Shown piece by piece: positions 36,627 through 46,436 of a stretch of 64,000 bases of DNA. Each line of letters begins with the position of its first letter. The stretch's first letter is position 1. This DNA is from Bradyrhizobium sp. AUGA SZCCT0283. Lineage in GTDB: Bacteria > Pseudomonadota > Alphaproteobacteria > Rhizobiales > Xanthobacteraceae. The translations under genes were made by a program, and so were the position numbers. The notes beneath the pieces are model-generated. The model had not been told where the DNA came from and searched no databases. It saw only the letters and a program-made list of their open reading frames with translations. The stretch is taken from contig NZ_JAFCLU010000015.1 in assembly GCF_018130385.1 (NCBI RefSeq), positions 112,382-176,381 on the forward strand, read 5' to 3'.

Positions 36627-37019
36627 TTACATCAAGGCGACGCAATCGATCTCGATATCGAACGGCGCGAACCATTCCGGGACGCAGACGAAGATGCGCG
36701 CCGGCGGATCTTCCGGAAAATAGCGCGCGTAGATCGCGTTGACGGCGGCGAAGTGGCGTGCCGAGGTGCAGTAAACATTGCACTTCATGACATTCTGCAG
36801 CGATGTGCCCGCAGTCTCCAGGCACAGTTTCAATTGCTCGAGGACGAGTTCGGTCTGACGCTCGATCGGGCCGGCGAAGAGCACGCCGGTATCGGGATCG
36901 AATGGCGGCAGGCCGGAAACGAACACCATGCCGCCGCCGCGCGTCACCGGCGAGACCGACGCGTTCCGCTTCGCAAGCCAGGACGACATCGGCTCGACGC
37001 GAATGACTTCCCGCTTCAT
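36627..37019 (-). CDS. RidA/YjgF/UK114 family protein
   Basis: 130 residues from an ATG after GAGAGG. The family core is visible: FVSGLPPFDPDTG, then LKLCLETAGTSLQNVMKCNVY, and the conserved Arg in PPARIFVCVP. RidA-type proteins form trimers that hydrolyse reactive enamines/imines; distant subfamilies have other roles. The C-terminal sequence DIEIDCVALM is family-like. It stands alone between the repeat block and the CoA-transferase. Confidence 0.85.
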   Translation of the reverse strand: MKREVIRVEPMSSWLAKRNASVSPVTRGGGMVFVSGLPPFDPDTGVLFAGPIERQTELVLEQLKLCLETAGTSLQNVMKCNVYCTSARHFAAVNAIYARYFPEDPPARIFVCVPEWFAPFDIEIDCVALM

Positions 37020-37112
37020 CGTTGCGCCTCTCGAACGGACCGATCGAGGGTGCAGACTAGCGCAATCCGGCGCCAACATGCTTCGATTATGATGGAAGTG
37101 TCGATGTCGAGA

Positions 37113-38339
37113 TCAGACGATCTTCTTTTCCTTCAGCGCTTCCACCTTGGCGTCGTCATAGCCGATCGTCGCCAGCACATCCTTGGTGTCCGCGCCCAAG
37201 AGCGGCGGGGCGCGATAGTCCTTTACCGGGGTGCCGGAGAAGGTGATGGCATTGCGGATCAGCGACAGGTCGGGCTGCAGGGGATGATCGACCTTGACCT
37301 GCATGCCGCGCGAGCGGACATGCGGATCGGCGAACACCTGCGCGAAATCGTTGATCGGGCCCGAGGGGACGCCGGCCTTCTCCAGCTCTTCCAGCCAATA
37401 GGGGACCGGCTTCTTCAGGAACAATCCGGCGAAGATCGCCATGATTTCCTTGCCGTGGACGACGCGGTCGTTGTTTTTGACGAAACGCGGATCGGTCGCG
37501 AGCTCGGGCGCGCCGAGCACGGCGCAGGTGCGCTGGAACTGGCCGTCATTGCCGACCACCAGCATCAACTCGCCGTCGGTGCAGCGGAACACGCCGGCCG
37601 GCATGCCGCCATTGCCCCAGGTGCCGCGCCGCGGCGGGGTCTGCCCGTTGACGAGAAAGATCTGCGCGTAATGCGACAACGAGGCGATCACGGTGTCGAA
37701 CAGGCAAACGTCGACATGCTGCCCCTCCCCGCCATTGGCCTTGCGGTGATAGAGCGCGGCCAGAATGCCGATCGAGGAGTTCATGCCGGTCATGTAGTCG
37801 ACGATGGAGGGACCGACCTTCATCGGGCCCGCGCCGGGCTCGCCGTCGAGATGGCCGGTGACGCTCATCAAGCCACCCATCGCCTGCAGGATCGCGTCGT
37901 AGCCGGCGCGCGGCGCGTAAGGCCCGGTCTGGCCGAAGCCGGTCACCGAGCAGTAGATGATGCCGGGGTTGATGGCCTTGATCGATTCATAATCCAGCCG
38001 GTAACGCTTGAGATCGCCGACCTTGTAATTCTCCATCATCACGTCGCAGGATTTGGCCAGATCACGGACAATGTCCTGCCCTTCCGGCGTCGCGATATTG
38101 ACGGTGACCGATTTCTTATTGCGGTTGGCGCAGAGATAGAACGAGTTGTTGTTGTTCGCCTTGCCCTCGGGATCCCTGAGGTAAGGCGGGCCGAAGGCGC
38201 GCGCGTCGTCGCCGCCGCCGGGGCGTTCGATCTTGATCACCTCGGCACCGAGATCGGCCAGCATCTGCGCCGACAAGGGGCCTGCAAGCACCCGCGTCAG
38301 GTCGAGAATTTTGATGCCCGAAAGTGGCAGAGCCGACAT
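37113..38339 (-). CDS. CaiB/BaiF family (class III) CoA-transferase
   Basis: 408 residues from MSALPLSGIKILDLTRVLAGP, the usual family start. The catalytic Asp lies in SIVDYMTG (about residue 170), preceded by CSVTGFGQTGPY, and GEGQHVDVCLFD follows. These enzymes transfer CoA between carboxylic acids such as formate/oxalate or succinate/dicarboxylates; the acid here is unknown. It follows ridA on the same strand (93 bp apart). Confidence 0.9.
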   Translation of the reverse strand: MSALPLSGIKILDLTRVLAGPLSAQMLADLGAEVIKIERPGGGDDARAFGPPYLRDPEGKANNNNSFYLCANRNKKSVTVNIATPEGQDIVRDLAKSCDVMMENYKVGDLKRYRLDYESIKAINPGIIYCSVTGFGQTGPYAPRAGYDAILQAMGGLMSVTGHLDGEPGAGPMKVGPSIVDYMTGMNSSIGILAALYHRKANGGEGQHVDVCLFDTVIASLSHYAQIFLVNGQTPPRRGTWGNGGMPAGVFRCTDGELMLVVGNDGQFQRTCAVLGAPELATDPRFVKNNDRVVHGKEIMAIFAGLFLKKPVPYWLEELEKAGVPSGPINDFAQVFADPHVRSRGMQVKVDHPLQPDLSLIRNAITFSGTPVKDYRAPPLLGADTKDVLATIGYDDAKVEALKEKKIV

Positions 38340-38572
38340 GAACTTCCTCCGAATTTTTTGGCGTGGTCGCGCGGGAACGTGTCCGGGCGCTGCGAAGCCA
38401 AGCCGATACACTATTTTATGTGATTGAGCCCTGCATTACCGGCATGACGCCATCCGTTCGGCGCCCGCTTTACGCGCAGGTGGCCGAACGAGCCGTGGGT
38501 TTTCGGGGTCTTGATAAGGAAGCGGATGCGGCATTCCAGGCAGGGGGAACAGCCTGGACATCCCAGAAGCAC

Positions 38573-38596
38573 GACGGCCCGCCGAAGCGGGCCGTC
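38573..38596 (-). terminator. Hairpin after the first tandem binding-protein gene
   Basis: A perfect 10-bp stem GACGGCCCGC / GCGGGCCGTC with a CGAA loop. It lies just behind the stop of the gene at 38629-40998. No long T-run follows. The same hairpin occurs 2700 bp upstream behind the paralogous gene. Confidence 0.6.
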
Positions 38597-38628
38597 TTAT
38601 CGTCAAACCGAGTTACCAGCCGGCCTCA

Positions 38629-40998
38629 TTACCTGTGGGTGCCGGCCTTGGTGCGGCTGGCCCGCCACTCCAGGAATTCGCGATACAGGGGATCGCGGTC
38701 CTGCGGGGCAAGGGCGGCGGCCGGTGCAGCAACCGGAGCCGGCTGCGGTAGCGCGGCGCCTGATGCCGCGGCCGCGCCCGCGGGCAGCGGCATGTTGCGA
38801 TCGAGCCATTCCTGCGCCGCCTTGAAGCGCGTCCAGCCCGACACCGTCGCACGTGGCGCCATTTCCTTCCACTTCGGATGGAACGGCGGCCGCTGCAACT
38901 GCGCGACCTTGTCGAACATGGTGTCCACCAGAAGCGACAGGCGGCGGTAGCGGTCGCTGTTCGGCGCCCAGTTATACGACGCCAGCACGGCTTCGGCGGC
39001 GACCGTCTCGACGTAGCCACCCTCCGCCACCAGGCCCGGGTAGTCCGCCGACGAAAGCTTGGACGGCAGATATTCCTCTTGCAGCGGCTTGGCATAGTCG
39101 ACCGGCACCAGATGCAGATTGCGGTCGTTGATCTGATTCAGCCATTGCAACGGCTTGCCCTCGATCGCCACGATCGCGTCGACCTCACCCTTGCGCAGCA
39201 TGTCCACCGCCAGCCGCGGCTCTTGATAGATCAGATGCGGCCTGATCCCGAGCCGGTCGAACACGTTGATCGCCGTCACGAAGGTCGAGCTGTCGGGCAA
39301 ATCGACCACCACGGTCTTGCCGTCGAGCTCCCGCATGCTGGTAATCGTCCTCGGCGCCAGGACGTGCATCTCCTCGTTGAACATCTTGGCCACATAGACA
39401 AACTGGTTGCGGATGTCCTTGGCGAAGTCCTTGCGGTCGAGATAGGCGAGCGTGTCCTTGCGCACGATACCGGCGTCGACGCCCCGCAGCAGCAGAATAT
39501 CCGCCACCGCCTGCACCGATCCACGGCCCATCACCGGCAGGATGCGCAGCGCCGTGCCGTTGTCGAGCACGGAGGCAAGATCGGCACCGACCTGGGCGTA
39601 GGTAGAGCCGAACGAGCCGGTCATCAGGCTCACGGTGTTGGCGTTGAGCTGGTTCGCCAGATCGCGCTTGGTGGCGGTGCCGTACTTGAAGATGGTCTTG
39701 AAGGAATCGCTGACGGCGCCGGCATCGACACCGCTTCGCACCGGGCCGAAGTGCTGCCATTGGCCGTTGGTGAAGCGCATCATCCGCATCTGCTCGATTG
39801 GCGCATGGTCGGACGGGCTGGTGTTGATCTGAATGCCCTGCACCATCATGGGAAGCTGGATACCTTTGAGCAAACGGGCCTGCCTCATGATGTTCTCGCG
39901 CGACAGGTCGTCGCCGCAGTTCTTCAGGACCTCGACCGTCAACTTGCCGACCAGATAGCCGAGGACGGCCTGGCCGTTGGTCTTGCTCACGCTCGGGACA
40001 TAGCGCGCCATGAAGGCGCTCCATTCCCGGAACACCGCGTCGCCGGCCGACGCCGCGTCTTCGCCCTCGAGCCTGTATGCAGCCGACAACAGGCCTTCCG
40101 CATTTTGCGGGCCCGCCGGCTGAATCACGGCCGAGTACGAATTGGCGATCGAGGCGGCGAAATGGGTCGGCCTCCAGCCGAGTTCGGCGGTTCGCCGGAT
40201 CGCCATGATCGCGAATTTTGGCGTGGTGAACTCAATGAATACGTCGGCGCCGGAGGCCTTGAGCTTGGCGAGCTGCGCATCGATATTGGTGTCCGTGACC
40301 TTGTATGGAGCCTCGGCCACGATCGCAATCTTGCCACCCAGGCCGTCCTTCAGGCCCTTCAAATATTCCTTGCCCATCCCATCCTCCTGATAGAGGACGG
40401 CGACCTTGCTGCGGGGATGGTTCTCCAGCAGATACTGCGCAAAAATTTGCGCTTCAGCCGTGTAGGTCGGCAGGAAGCCTATGGTCCAGGGAAACTCGTG
40501 CGGCTGGTCCCAGGCCGCCGCACCCGACAAGGCAAAAAGTTGCGGGACCTTTTTTGAGTTCAAATAGGGCTGGATCGCGGCGTTCGTGTTCGTGCCGATG
40601 GTCCCCAGGGCGAGGAGAACGTTGTCCTCCTCGACCAGCTTGCGGGTCATCGCCATGGTTTTGGTGGGCTCGTAGGCGTCGTCATAGGTGATCATATTGA
40701 CCTTGCGGCCGTTGATACCGCCTTCGGCGTTGATCTTGTCCAGATACGCCGCGATGACCTTGGCGATAACGCCGTAGGCGGAGGCCGGACCGGTATAGGG
40801 CGCGGTGTTGCCGATCCGGATCTCGTTGGCGCCCGGGCTCGCCGCCAGGCCCTGCCCGAAAGCCGGCCCCGCCATCGCGGCCAGCACCAGTGCCGTTGCA
40901 GCGCCGCGCCGAGGCGCAGTGAAAAGCCGGCGCAATGCGTCACGGGCCACAGACCCGGACAATTGCACCGCCCAACGAGTATCGATCAAAGCCCGCAT
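38629..40998 (-). CDS. Fused periplasmic binding protein: type I (Leu/Ile/Val-like) plus TAXI/NMT1-like domain
   Basis: 789 residues. An export signal (about 20-50, ALVLAAMAGPAFGQG) precedes a Peripla_BP_6 domain (about 58-420) with EIRIGNTAPYTGPASAYG and NAEGGINGRKVNMITYDDAY. A second, separate domain (about 435-745) looks like the TAXI/NMT1 type II binding fold: NAYL-like LNANTVSLMTGSFGSTY, VDAGIVRKDTLAYLDRK, LDGKTVVVDLPDSSTF and PRLAVDMLRKGEVDAIVAI. No permease or ATPase gene is nearby. The gene is tandem with a close paralogue; the ligand is unknown. Confidence 0.82.
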   Translation of the reverse strand: MRALIDTRWAVQLSGSVARDALRRLFTAPRRGAATALVLAAMAGPAFGQGLAASPGANEIRIGNTAPYTGPASAYGVIAKVIAAYLDKINAEGGINGRKVNMITYDDAYEPTKTMAMTRKLVEEDNVLLALGTIGTNTNAAIQPYLNSKKVPQLFALSGAAAWDQPHEFPWTIGFLPTYTAEAQIFAQYLLENHPRSKVAVLYQEDGMGKEYLKGLKDGLGGKIAIVAEAPYKVTDTNIDAQLAKLKASGADVFIEFTTPKFAIMAIRRTAELGWRPTHFAASIANSYSAVIQPAGPQNAEGLLSAAYRLEGEDAASAGDAVFREWSAFMARYVPSVSKTNGQAVLGYLVGKLTVEVLKNCGDDLSRENIMRQARLLKGIQLPMMVQGIQINTSPSDHAPIEQMRMMRFTNGQWQHFGPVRSGVDAGAVSDSFKTIFKYGTATKRDLANQLNANTVSLMTGSFGSTYAQVGADLASVLDNGTALRILPVMGRGSVQAVADILLLRGVDAGIVRKDTLAYLDRKDFAKDIRNQFVYVAKMFNEEMHVLAPRTITSMRELDGKTVVVDLPDSSTFVTAINVFDRLGIRPHLIYQEPRLAVDMLRKGEVDAIVAIEGKPLQWLNQINDRNLHLVPVDYAKPLQEEYLPSKLSSADYPGLVAEGGYVETVAAEAVLASYNWAPNSDRYRRLSLLVDTMFDKVAQLQRPPFHPKWKEMAPRATVSGWTRFKAAQEWLDRNMPLPAGAAAASGAALPQPAPVAAPAAALAPQDRDPLYREFLEWRASRTKAGTHR

Positions 40999-41048
40999 CT
41001 GCCTGCACCCCTAGAGCAATAAACCTGCGATTTTTCGAGCAGCGAGAC

Positions 41049-41108
41049 GGATAACGTTTCAGCCCTACTCGCTGACATTGTGTCTCAATCGGATTGATTT
41101 TGTGTCAA
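41049..41108. repeat. Duplicated 5' leader of the tandem binding-protein genes (copy 1)
   Basis: About 58 bp, including CCCTACTCGC and AATCGGATTGATTTTGTG, recurs at 43750-43815 upstream of the second gene. It contains a CAAT-CGG-ATTG inverted repeat. It is a candidate shared promoter or operator. The remaining 41109-41270 shows nothing else. Confidence 0.6.
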
Positions 41109-41272
41109 GGCCAGTCGTTTACCAGAGCGCGGTTAGTCGATTGTGTGTTCTGCCGCGACAATGCAGCACATTAGCGTTACCGAATCGGGACTCGGTTGAG
41201 CCCGCGGATGTCGATTCGTCCTATGGTTGTAAACACGATACGCGTTGCGCCGCCGCTCAGCCCTGAAAGCAC

Positions 41273-41296
41273 GACGGCCCGCCGAAGCGGACCGTC
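41273..41296 (-). terminator. Hairpin after the second tandem binding-protein gene
   Basis: GACGGCCCGC-CGAA-GCGGACCGTC, the same hairpin as at 38573 with one changed base pair, exactly 2700 bp away. Confidence 0.55.
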
Positions 41297-41328
41297 TTGT
41301 CGTCAAACCGTGTTACCGGCCGATCCGA

Positions 41329-43689
41329 TTACCTGTTGGTGCTGGCCTTGGCGCGGCTGGCCCGCCACTCCAGGAATTCGCGATACAGGGGATCCTGCGG
41401 GGCAAGTGCTGCGGCCGGAGCAGACGGCGACAGTGCGGCGCCAGAGGCCGCCGACACGGCCGCGCCCGCCGGCAGCGGCATGTTGCGATCGAGCCATTCC
41501 TGCGCCGCCTTGAAGCGCGTCCAGCCCGACACCGTCGCACGCGGCGCCATTTCCTTCCACTTCGGATGGAACGGCGGCCGCTGCAACTGGGCGACCTTGT
41601 CGAACATGGTGTCTACCAGAAGCGACAGGCGGCGGTAGCGGTCGCTGTTCGGCGCCCAGTTATACGACGCCAGCACGGCTTCGGCGGCGACCGTCTCGAC
41701 GGAGCCGCCCTCCGCCACCAGATTCGGGTAGTCCGCCGACGAAAGCTTGGACGGCAGATACTCCTCTTGCAGTGGCTTGGCATAGTCGACCGGCACCAGA
41801 TGCAGATTGCGGTCGTTGATCTGGTTCAGCCATTGCACCGGCTTGCCCTCGATCGCCACAATCGCGTCGACCTCGCCCTTGCGCAGCATGTCTACCGCCA
41901 GCCGCGGCTCTTGATAGATCAGATGCGGCCTGATCCCGAGCCGGTCGAACACGTTGATCGCCGTCACGAAGGTCGAGCTGTCGGGCAAGTCGACCACCAC
42001 GGTCTTGCCGTCGAGTTCTCTTATGCTGGCGATCGACTTCGGCGCCAGCACATGCATTTCCTCGTTGAACATCTTGGCCACATAGACAAACTGGTTGCGA
42101 ATGTCCTTGGCGAAGTCCTTGCGGTCGAGATAGGCGAGCGTGTCCTTGCGCACGATACCGGCGTCGACGCCCCGCAGCAGCAGGATATCCGCCACCGCCT
42201 GCACCGATCCGCGGCCCATCACCGGCAGGATCCGCAGCGCCGTGCCGTTGTCGAGCACGGAGGCAAGATCCGCTCCCATCTGGGCATAGGTAGAGCCGAA
42301 CGAACCGGTCATCAGGCTCACGGTGTTGGCGTTGAGCTGGTTCGCCAGATCGCGCTTGGTGGCGGTGCCGTACTTGAAGAGAGTCTTGAAGGACTCGCTG
42401 ACGGTGCCCGGATCGATGCCGCTTCGCACCGGTCCAAAGAACTGCCAGTGGCCGTTGGTGAATCGCATCATCCGCATCTGCTCGATCGTCGCGTGGTCGC
42501 TCGCGCTGGTGTTGATCTGGATGCCCGGCACCATCATGGGAATCTGCAAGCCCTTGATCGAGCGGGCCTGCTTCATGATGTTCTCGCGCGAGAAATCGTC
42601 ACCGCAGTTCTTCAGGACTTCGATAATGAGCCTGGAGTTCAGATAGCCGTAGACGGCCTGGCCGTTCGACTTGCTGACGCTCGGAACATAGCGCTCCATG
42701 AAGGCGCTCCATTCGCGGAACGCCGCGGGGCCGGCGCCCTGCGCATCCTCACCCTCCACCCGGTACATGGCCGACATAATGCCTTCGCCGTTTTCCAGGC
42801 CCGCCGGGGCCATCACGGCCGACACCGATTCAGACACCGAGGCGAGGAAATGCACCGGCTTCCAGCCGATTTCGGCATTTCGCTTGATCGCCATGGTAGC
42901 GAATTTCGGCGTGGTGAATTGCATGAAGATGTCGGCGCCCGAGGCCTTGAGCTTGGCGATCTGGGCGTCGATGCTGGTGTCGGTCACCTTGTATGCCGCC
43001 TCGGCCACGATCGGAACCTTGCCGCCGAGGCCGTCCTTCAGGCCCTTGACGTAGTCCTTGCCGAAACCGTCGTCCTGATAGAGCACCGCGATCTTGCTGC
43101 GCGGATGGTTCTCCAGGATATATTGCGAATAGATGTGCGCTTCGGTCTGGTAGCTGGGCAGGAAGCCCATGGTCCAGGGGAACTCGCGCGGCTGGTCCCA
43201 CATCGAGGCGCCCGAGGCGACGAAGAGCTGCGGGATCTTCTTCGAGTTCAGATAGGGGTGGACTGCCTGGCTCGTGTTGGTGCCGAGGCTCGCCAATATA
43301 AAGAGAACATTGTCTTCCTCGACGAGCTTGCGGGTCGCCTCCATCGTCTTGGTCGGATTGTAGGCGTCGTCATAGGAAATGAAATTGATCTTGCGGCCCC
43401 TGATGCCACCCTCGGCGTTGACCTTGTCGAAATAGGCCGCCATGACCTTGCCGATCACGCCATAGGCGGAAGCCGGACCGGTATAGGGCATGGTATTGCC
43501 GATCCGGATCTCGTTGTCGGCCGGCCCCGCAAGCGCCCGCTCGGTCAGCGCCGGCGCCGCCATCGCAGCCAGCATCAGCGCCGTTGCCGCGTTGCGCCGG
43601 GGCGCGGTGAAAAGCCGGCGCATGGCCTCTCCTGTCCGAAACCGGGACAATTGCCCGATTCGCGGACGAGTAACGTCGATCGCAGTCAT
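41329..43689 (-). CDS. Fused periplasmic binding protein, paralogue of the preceding gene
   Basis: 786 residues from the ATG behind GGGGGGACC (an upstream in-frame ATG at 43758 is less likely). It has the same architecture: a signal segment, a Peripla_BP_6 domain (EIRIGNTMPYTGPASAYG, SYDDAYNPTKTME) and a TAXI/NMT1-like domain. From about residue 440 to 745 it differs from its neighbour at only about ten positions, while the first half has clearly diverged. Upstream leader and downstream hairpin are duplicated too, so the whole 2.7-kb unit was copied and the 3' half probably homogenised by gene conversion. Confidence 0.82.
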   Translation of the reverse strand: MTAIDVTRPRIGQLSRFRTGEAMRRLFTAPRRNAATALMLAAMAAPALTERALAGPADNEIRIGNTMPYTGPASAYGVIGKVMAAYFDKVNAEGGIRGRKINFISYDDAYNPTKTMEATRKLVEEDNVLFILASLGTNTSQAVHPYLNSKKIPQLFVASGASMWDQPREFPWTMGFLPSYQTEAHIYSQYILENHPRSKIAVLYQDDGFGKDYVKGLKDGLGGKVPIVAEAAYKVTDTSIDAQIAKLKASGADIFMQFTTPKFATMAIKRNAEIGWKPVHFLASVSESVSAVMAPAGLENGEGIMSAMYRVEGEDAQGAGPAAFREWSAFMERYVPSVSKSNGQAVYGYLNSRLIIEVLKNCGDDFSRENIMKQARSIKGLQIPMMVPGIQINTSASDHATIEQMRMMRFTNGHWQFFGPVRSGIDPGTVSESFKTLFKYGTATKRDLANQLNANTVSLMTGSFGSTYAQMGADLASVLDNGTALRILPVMGRGSVQAVADILLLRGVDAGIVRKDTLAYLDRKDFAKDIRNQFVYVAKMFNEEMHVLAPKSIASIRELDGKTVVVDLPDSSTFVTAINVFDRLGIRPHLIYQEPRLAVDMLRKGEVDAIVAIEGKPVQWLNQINDRNLHLVPVDYAKPLQEEYLPSKLSSADYPNLVAEGGSVETVAAEAVLASYNWAPNSDRYRRLSLLVDTMFDKVAQLQRPPFHPKWKEMAPRATVSGWTRFKAAQEWLDRNMPLPAGAAVSAASGAALSPSAPAAALAPQDPLYREFLEWRASRAKASTNR

Positions 43690-43749
43690 TGCAGGTCCCC
43701 CCTGTGAGCCCAGATTTTTTTTAAAATTATTTGAACGCGTGATGCGAGC

Positions 43750-43815
43750 GGGCAGCATTTCAACCCTACTCGCCTACTCGCCGACAATGTGTCTGAATCG
43801 GATTGATTTTGTGGC
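43750..43815. repeat. Duplicated 5' leader of the tandem binding-protein genes (copy 2)
   Basis: Matches 41049-41108, with an internal small duplication of CCTACTCGC. It lies 60 bp upstream of the start of the second gene. Confidence 0.6.
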
Positions 43816-43894
43816 GACTCCACGCGTTCCGTAAGGCATGGTTAATCACCGCGCATTTCACCCTCAGAAATGCCCAGAAATTGACGTCAACGCA

Positions 43895-45364
43895 TCACCG
43901 CGCGATCGCCCCCACCACCGAGCCGAGCGCAATGACGGCGGCCAGTGCTACGAGGGCGCCGACGATGCCGACCATAACGATGTCGCGGTAGCTGTCCCGG
44001 TGCGTCGATCCGCAGACCGCGAGCAACGTGACCACCGCGCCATTGTGCGGCAGGCTATCGAGCGTGCCTGCACCGATCACCGCGACGCGGTGCAGCAGCG
44101 CGGGATCAAGTCCTATCTCCGCCGCGCGCGTCATATAGGTCGCCCCGAGCGCGTCGAGCGCGATGGTCAACCCACCCGACGCCGAGCCGGTGAGGGCCGC
44201 GAGCACGTTGGTGGCGACTGCCAGCGATACCAACGGTCCTCCGCCGATGCCGAGCACGGCGTCGCGCACCACGGTGAAAGCAGGCATCGCCGCCACCACG
44301 GCGCCGAAGCCAACCAGGCTTGCCACGCTCATCGCCGGCAATACCGAAGCGTTGGCGCCAGCGTCCATGGTCGCGCGCAGGTCCGGCAGTCGTCGATGGC
44401 TGACCGCGAGCACGGTCAGAATCGCGCAGGCAAGCGCCGTGATCACGGCCCACACGCCACCGACAGCGGCGAGCGACGTCCCGCCCCAGCGGGCTTCGGC
44501 GAGAAAACGGGTGTCAAGTGCCGGCAGGATCAGCAACGACATCGCGAGATTGACGGCAATGACCATGACAAGGGGCAGCGCGGCGAACATGGCCGGAGGC
44601 GGCACGTCGGTCGTCTCGCCATGCCCGATCTCCGCCGGATCGAACTCGCGCGCGGTGGTGGCGCGTTCGCGTAACTTTCCGTCGGCGGCGAGACGGTCGG
44701 ACGGCATCGGCGCGCCCTCGCCAAAGCCTTCGCCGTTCCTCCTTGCGATCGCCTTCTGGCGATTGAGCCACCACAGGCCGAAGCCAAACATGATCAGCGA
44801 TGCCAGGATACCGAGGCCGGGCGCAGCAAAGGGCGTGGTGCCGAAGAACGGCATCGGTATCGCGTTCTGGATCGACGGCGTGCCAGGCAGTGCCGACATG
44901 GTGAAGGTCGAGGTGCCGAGCACGATGGCCGCCGGCATCAGACGCCGCGGGATGCCGGCCGCACGAAACAGCTCCTGCGCCATCGGCGCCAGCACGAAGA
45001 AGGCGACGAACAGACTGACGCCGCCATAGGTGACGAGCGCGCCGGCGAGCACGACCGCCAGCACCGCCCGCTGCGGGCCGAGCCGGTCGGTCATGAAGCT
45101 CGCGATCGCGGCGACCGATCCGCTGTCCTCCATCAGCTTGCCGAACAGCGCGCCAAGCAGAAACAGCGGAAAGAACTGCGCCAGGAAGCCTGCTGCACTG
45201 ACCATGAAGGTCTGGGTCCAGTGGGCGAGCAGCGGCTCGCGGGAGAACAGCGCGGCAATCAGGGCCGCGAGCGGCGCCAGCAGCAGCACGCTCCAGCCCC
45301 GGAAGGCGAACGCGATCAAAAGGCCGAGCCCGATCAGGATGCCGAGAAGCCCTGACACCGTCAT
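43895..45364 (-). CDS. GntP-family/gluconate-type permease
   Basis: 489 residues with about twelve hydrophobic segments. The N-terminal half contains GALFGKLMEDSGSVAAIASFM and GGVSLFVAFFVLAPMAQELFRAAG; the C-terminal half contains GSASGGLTIALDALGATYM and DSLPHNGAVVTLLAVCG, all typical of GntP transporters. The substrate is probably a small hydroxy acid or gluconate-like anion. It begins 4 bp after the patatin gene, so the two are one transcript. Confidence 0.85.
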   Translation of the reverse strand: MTVSGLLGILIGLGLLIAFAFRGWSVLLLAPLAALIAALFSREPLLAHWTQTFMVSAAGFLAQFFPLFLLGALFGKLMEDSGSVAAIASFMTDRLGPQRAVLAVVLAGALVTYGGVSLFVAFFVLAPMAQELFRAAGIPRRLMPAAIVLGTSTFTMSALPGTPSIQNAIPMPFFGTTPFAAPGLGILASLIMFGFGLWWLNRQKAIARRNGEGFGEGAPMPSDRLAADGKLRERATTAREFDPAEIGHGETTDVPPPAMFAALPLVMVIAVNLAMSLLILPALDTRFLAEARWGGTSLAAVGGVWAVITALACAILTVLAVSHRRLPDLRATMDAGANASVLPAMSVASLVGFGAVVAAMPAFTVVRDAVLGIGGGPLVSLAVATNVLAALTGSASGGLTIALDALGATYMTRAAEIGLDPALLHRVAVIGAGTLDSLPHNGAVVTLLAVCGSTHRDSYRDIVMVGIVGALVALAAVIALGSVVGAIAR

Positions 45365-45368
45365 GACC

Positions 45369-46397
45369 TCAGCATTCCGCCAGCAGCGCGTCGAGATCGG
45401 TCGTGGATTGCTTGCCGATATCCTCGCCGTGGGCGTCGAGGAATGCGTCGGCGCTCTTGCGGCCCTCTTCTTTCAGCAGCGAGACGAACGCCCACTCGGC
45501 GTTCATCTTCGACGACGCACCGAAGTCCGCGAGCGCGTCGGTCATGATCCGGTGTGTGCGCATTCCGGCCCAGCGCGCGCCCTCGCCGTGTCCGGGGTCC
45601 GCCACCTGGCGCAGCAGCGCCATCATGCGCAATTCCTTCATCAGCGGCGAGTTGAAGGAAATCTCGTTGAGCCGGTTGAGGATCTCGTTTGCCGTGCGCG
45701 GCAGGTCTTGCCGTTCGCGCGGATTTATCTGCACCAGAATGGTATCGTGCGCATCGCTTTCGCGGACCAGCGGCGTAAGGGTCGGATTACCGGCATAGCC
45801 GCCGTCCCAATAAGGTTCGCCGTCGATCTCGACCGCATGGAACATGGTCGGCAGGCAGGCCGAGGCAAGCAGGACGTCGGCGGTGATCTCCTTGTTGCGG
45901 AAGATGTGGCCGCGGCCGGTCCGCACATTGGTCGCGGTGACGAACAGCCTGATCGGTGCGCGGGCCAGCCGATCGAAATCGATGCTCTCGTCGAGTATTG
46001 AACGCAGCGGGTTGAGACCGAGCGGATTGAGATCATAGGGCGAAACCACGCGGGCCATCAGGTCCATGGCGACATAGGCGGGCGACGTGTCGAGCGTCCA
46101 GCGGCCCATCAGGCGGTCGAGCGGCGAGCGCTGCAGCGGGCTGAACGCCGCAGCCTGCGACACGCGCCGCCAATAGGTATCGAGCGCGGCCCGCGCGCCT
46201 TCGGCGCCGCCTTGCGTCCATCCGTCCGCCATCAGGGCTGCATTCATCGCGCCCGCCGACGTGCCGGAGATCGCCTCGATCCGCAGCCACGGCTCCTCGA
46301 TCAGCCGATCGAGCACGCCCCAGGTGAACGCGCCGTGGGAACCGCCGCCCTGCAAGGCGAGGTCCACAAGAACCGGCTCGCGCGCTGTTTTGTCCAT
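45369..46397 (-). CDS. Patatin-like phospholipase
   Basis: 342 residues from an ATG six bases after GAGGAGG. The oxyanion loop is GGGSHG (about 20), the nucleophile elbow GTSAG (about 46-50) and the Asp of the dyad is in DGGYAGNP (about 200). The family cleaves acyl esters in lipids; in rhizobia relatives sit beside hydroxybutyrate genes. It is co-transcribed with a GntP permease, which could import the released or related hydroxy acid (inference). Confidence 0.9.
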   Translation of the reverse strand: MDKTAREPVLVDLALQGGGSHGAFTWGVLDRLIEEPWLRIEAISGTSAGAMNAALMADGWTQGGAEGARAALDTYWRRVSQAAAFSPLQRSPLDRLMGRWTLDTSPAYVAMDLMARVVSPYDLNPLGLNPLRSILDESIDFDRLARAPIRLFVTATNVRTGRGHIFRNKEITADVLLASACLPTMFHAVEIDGEPYWDGGYAGNPTLTPLVRESDAHDTILVQINPRERQDLPRTANEILNRLNEISFNSPLMKELRMMALLRQVADPGHGEGARWAGMRTHRIMTDALADFGASSKMNAEWAFVSLLKEEGRKSADAFLDAHGEDIGKQSTTDLDALLAEC

Positions 46398-46436
46398 CGT
46401 CATCCTCCTCGGCCGGAGATGAAACGACACCTTGGG

